Source of the DNA: Mesorhizobium sp. M1D.F.Ca.ET.043.01.1.1
Lineage (GTDB): Bacteria; Pseudomonadota; Alphaproteobacteria; Rhizobiales; Rhizobiaceae
Assembly: GCF_003952385.1 (NCBI RefSeq)
Contig: NZ_CP034444.1
Span: 4,216,001 to 4,280,000 of the forward strand
DNA: 64,000 nucleotides
Direction: 5' to 3'
The notes under the pieces: model-generated
Database searches by the model: none
The model's input: only the letters and a program-made list of their open reading frames with translations
Told to the model about the DNA's origin: nothing
Program-made: the position numbers and the translations under genes
Shown here: positions 61,669 to 64,000 of the stretch, one piece after another
Layout: every line of letters begins with the position of its first letter
Position numbering within the stretch: the first letter of the stretch is position 1

Positions 61669-62844
61669 ATGACGACGCTTACCAAGCCCGGACTCCGTCC
61701 GGCAAATCCCAATTTCTCCTCAGGTCCCTGCGCAAAACGTCCCGGCTGGTCGGCCGAGGCGCTGAAAGACGCTGCGCTCGGACGCTCCCACCGTGCCAAG
61801 ATCGGCAAGGGCAAGCTCGAGCAGGCAATCGAGCTGACGCGCGAAATCCTCAAGGTTCCCGCCGGCTACCGGATCGGCATCGTGCCAGCGTCCGATACCG
61901 GCGCGGTCGAGATGGCGCTGTGGTCGCTGCTCGGCGAGCGCGGCGTCGACATGGTCGCCTGGGAAAGTTTCGGTTCCGGCTGGGTGACCGACGTGGTCAA
62001 GCAGCTCAAGCTCGCCGACGTGCGCAGGTTCGAGGCCGGCTACGGCGTCTTGCCTGACCTGACGCAGATCGACTTCGACCGCGACGTGGTCTTCACCTGG
62101 AACGGCACGACCTCGGGCGTGCGCGTGCCGAACGGCGACTTCATCCCGGCCGATCGCCGCGGCCTGACCATTTGCGACGCCACCTCGGCTGCCTTCGCGC
62201 AACGGCTCGATTTCGAAAAACTCGATGTCGTCACCTTCTCCTGGCAGAAGGTGCTGGGCGGCGAGGGCGCGCATGGCATGCTGATCCTCTCACCGCGCGC
62301 CGTCGAGCGGCTGGAGACCTACAAGCCGGCCTGGCCGCTGCCGAAGATCTTCCGCCTGACCTCGGGCGGCAAGCTGATCGAAGGCATCTTCAAGGGCGAG
62401 ACCATCAACACGCCGTCGATGCTGTGCGTCGAGGACTATCTCGATGCGCTCAACTGGGCGAAGTCGACCGGCGGCCTGGAGACGCTCATCGCCCGCGCCG
62501 ACGCCAACGCCGCGGTGCTCGACCGGTTCGTGGACAAATCATCGTGGCTCGGCCATCTGGCCGTCGATTCGGCGACGCGCTCGAACACCTCGGTCTGCCT
62601 GTCCTTCACCGATCCGGATGTCGCGGCGCTCGATGCCGACGCTCAGGCGGCTTTCGCCAAGGGCATCGTGTCGTCGCTCGACAAGGAAGGCGTCGCCTAC
62701 GACATCGGCTCCTATCGCGATGCGCCGCCCGGCCTGCGCATCTGGTGCGGCGCGACCGTCGAGACCTCCGACCTCGAAGCGTTGCTGCCCTGGCTCGACT
62801 GGGCCTTCGCCACGCAGAAGGCGTCGCTCAAGGCAGCGGCCTGA
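61669..62844 (+). CDS. serC: Phosphoserine aminotransferase
   Basis: A 391-residue PLP enzyme in serine biosynthesis converting 3-phosphohydroxypyruvate to phosphoserine. N-terminal '[22 protein letters not shown]' and the PLP Lys in '[18 protein letters not shown]' identify the alphaproteobacterial type. Start ATG 61669. serA follows after 64 bp and performs the step before it. Confidence 0.96.
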   Translation: MTTLTKPGLRPANPNFSSGPCAKRPGWSAEALKDAALGRSHRAKIGKGKLEQAIELTREILKVPAGYRIGIVPASDTGAVEMALWSLLGERGVDMVAWESFGSGWVTDVVKQLKLADVRRFEAGYGVLPDLTQIDFDRDVVFTWNGTTSGVRVPNGDFIPADRRGLTICDATSAAFAQRLDFEKLDVVTFSWQKVLGGEGAHGMLILSPRAVERLETYKPAWPLPKIFRLTSGGKLIEGIFKGETINTPSMLCVEDYLDALNWAKSTGGLETLIARADANAAVLDRFVDKSSWLGHLAVDSATRSNTSVCLSFTDPDVAALDADAQAAFAKGIVSSLDKEGVAYDIGSYRDAPPGLRIWCGATVETSDLEALLPWLDWAFATQKASLKAAA

Positions 62845-62908
62845 GTTCCGTGGCGGCCCCGCGGGCCGCCATTTCCCCGACCCATCCAATTCCATCAAGG
62901 AGGCCGCC

Positions 62909-64000
62909 ATGGCGCCCCGCGTTCTCGTCTCGGACAAACTTTCAACCACCGCCGTGCAGATCTTCAAGGACCGTGGCATCGAGGTCGACTACTTGCCCGA
63001 TCTCGGCAAGGACAAGGAAAAGCTTCTCGAAGTGATCGACCAGTACGACGGCCTCGCCATCCGCTCGGCGACCAAGGTCACTGAGAAGCTGATCAATGCC
63101 GCAACCAGGCTCAAGGTCGTCGGCCGCGCCGGAATCGGCGTCGACAATGTCGATATCCCGGCGGCAAGCCGCAGGGGTATCATCGTGATGAACACCCCCT
63201 TCGGCAATTCGATCACCACGGCCGAGCATGCCGTGGCGATGATCTTCGCGCTGGCGCGCCAGATCCCGGAGGCCAATGCCTCGACGCATGCGGGGAAATG
63301 GGAAAAGAACCGCTTCATGGGCATCGAGATCACCGGTAAGACGCTGGGTGTGGTCGGCTGTGGCAATATCGGCTCGATCGTTGCGACGCGCGGCGTCGGC
63401 TTGAAGATGCATGTGATCGCCTTCGATCCGTTCCTGTCAGACAGCCGCGCCGAAGAGCTCGGCGTCGTGAAGGTCGAGCTCGACGAGCTCTTCGCGCGCG
63501 CCGATTTCATCACCTTGCACACGCCGCTGACCGACAAGACGCGCAACATCATCGACGCGGCCGCGATCGCCAAGATGAAGGACGGCGTGCGCATCATCAA
63601 TTGCGCGCGCGGCGGGCTGGTCGTCGAGGCCGATCTGGTCGCCGCGCTGAAGAGCGGCAAGGTGGCCGGCGCCGGCATCGACGTCTTCGAGGTGGAGCCG
63701 GCGGAGAACAATCCGCTGTTCGGCATGGAGAATGTCGTGGCAACCCCGCATCTCGGCGCCTCGACCACCGAGGCGCAGGAGAATGTCGCCCTGCAGGTCG
63801 CCGAGCAGATGGCCGACTATCTGATCAAAGGCGCCGTTTCCAACGCCATCAACATGCCCTCGATCACGGCGGAAGAAGCGCCGCGGCTGAAACCCTTCGT
63901 CAAGCTGGCCGAGGTGCTCGGCGCCTTTGTCGGCCAGGTCACCGAGGATCCGATCAAGGAGGTCGAGATTCTGTTCGACGGATCGACCGCGACGATGAAC
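62909..64000 (+). CDS. serA: D-3-phosphoglycerate dehydrogenase (cut by window end)
   Basis: 364 codons are present, open to the window edge. It catalyses the first step of serine synthesis. NAD-binding 'VVGCGNIGSIVA' and catalytic residues in 'NCARGGLVVEADL', 'DVFEVEPAENNPLFG' and 'TPHLGASTTEAQENVA' are visible; the C-terminal part (intervening and ACT regulatory domains) lies mostly beyond the window. ATG 62909 has AAGGAGG upstream. Confidence 0.96.
   Translation, partial: MAPRVLVSDKLSTTAVQIFKDRGIEVDYLPDLGKDKEKLLEVIDQYDGLAIRSATKVTEKLINAATRLKVVGRAGIGVDNVDIPAASRRGIIVMNTPFGNSITTAEHAVAMIFALARQIPEANASTHAGKWEKNRFMGIEITGKTLGVVGCGNIGSIVATRGVGLKMHVIAFDPFLSDSRAEELGVVKVELDELFARADFITLHTPLTDKTRNIIDAAAIAKMKDGVRIINCARGGLVVEADLVAALKSGKVAGAGIDVFEVEPAENNPLFGMENVVATPHLGASTTEAQENVALQVAEQMADYLIKGAVSNAINMPSITAEEAPRLKPFVKLAEVLGAFVGQVTEDPIKEVEILFDGSTATMN

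Overview
The window looks like chromosomal DNA of a Mesorhizobium-type alphaproteobacterium (Hyphomicrobiales). The grounds are the high GC content, protein sequences of rhizobial type (a 1152-residue Pyc with a TTG start, DUF2312/GapR, RcdA/DUF1465, DUF6867), RIME-like interspersed repeats, TTAA-N7-TTAA (CtrA-type) boxes and a serC leader RNA. No rRNA, tRNA, phage, plasmid or conjugative module was seen. This is mostly core chromosome with small insertions.

Layout. 1-6.5 kb: the 3' end of an ectoine synthase gene, then a branched-chain amino acid ABC transporter operon (livH-livM-livG-livF, a DUF6867 membrane protein, livK-type binding protein). 6.7-10.2 kb: pyruvate carboxylase. 10.6-16.2 kb: GapR-like protein, arsenate reductase, MsrB, and a MoxR ATPase/VWA pair split by a GNAT gene and a HicAB toxin-antitoxin module. 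16.4-19 kb: 6S RNA, 5-FCL, a YmdB-type phosphodiesterase and TerC. 19-24 kb: an ArsR-controlled SRPBCC/VOC cluster, YebC, a SelW-like protein, a TetR/DUF1772 pair and rpmE. 24-36.7 kb: ABC exporter, M32 carboxypeptidase, a MotA/MotB-like envelope pair, hemolysin III, IMPase, EF-P, a Sel1 protein, ThiE and a class III cyclase. 36.8-45.3 kb: small enzymes, TauE, a candidate CtrA-controlled sRNA next to rcdA, ruvCAB, a phosphoesterase and a GH5 glycosidase. 45.3-56 kb: ybgC-tolQRAB-pal-cpoB, tilS and ftsH. 56-64 kb: two Cys-repeat secreted proteins, glmM, two outer-membrane beta-barrels, serC and the start of serA.

The most unusual items are: a four-helix-bundle (23S rRNA IVP family) gene bounded by 36-bp inverted repeats and inserted between tolB and pal; a predicted sRNA of about 100 nt with a CtrA box, directly upstream of rcdA, which has its own CtrA box; operators that overlap start codons at the arsR and hicA genes; two MITE-like palindromic elements; and mosaic RIME-like repeats, one pair of which runs to within 3 bp of the tilS start codon.

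Functionally the window covers nitrogen and carbon supply (Liv, Pyc, SerC/SerA), envelope building (Tol-Pal, GlmM, porin-like proteins, MotAB-like pair), cell-cycle control (RcdA, GapR-like protein, CtrA boxes), recombination repair (RuvABC) and stress or detoxification (ArsC, MsrB, TerC).
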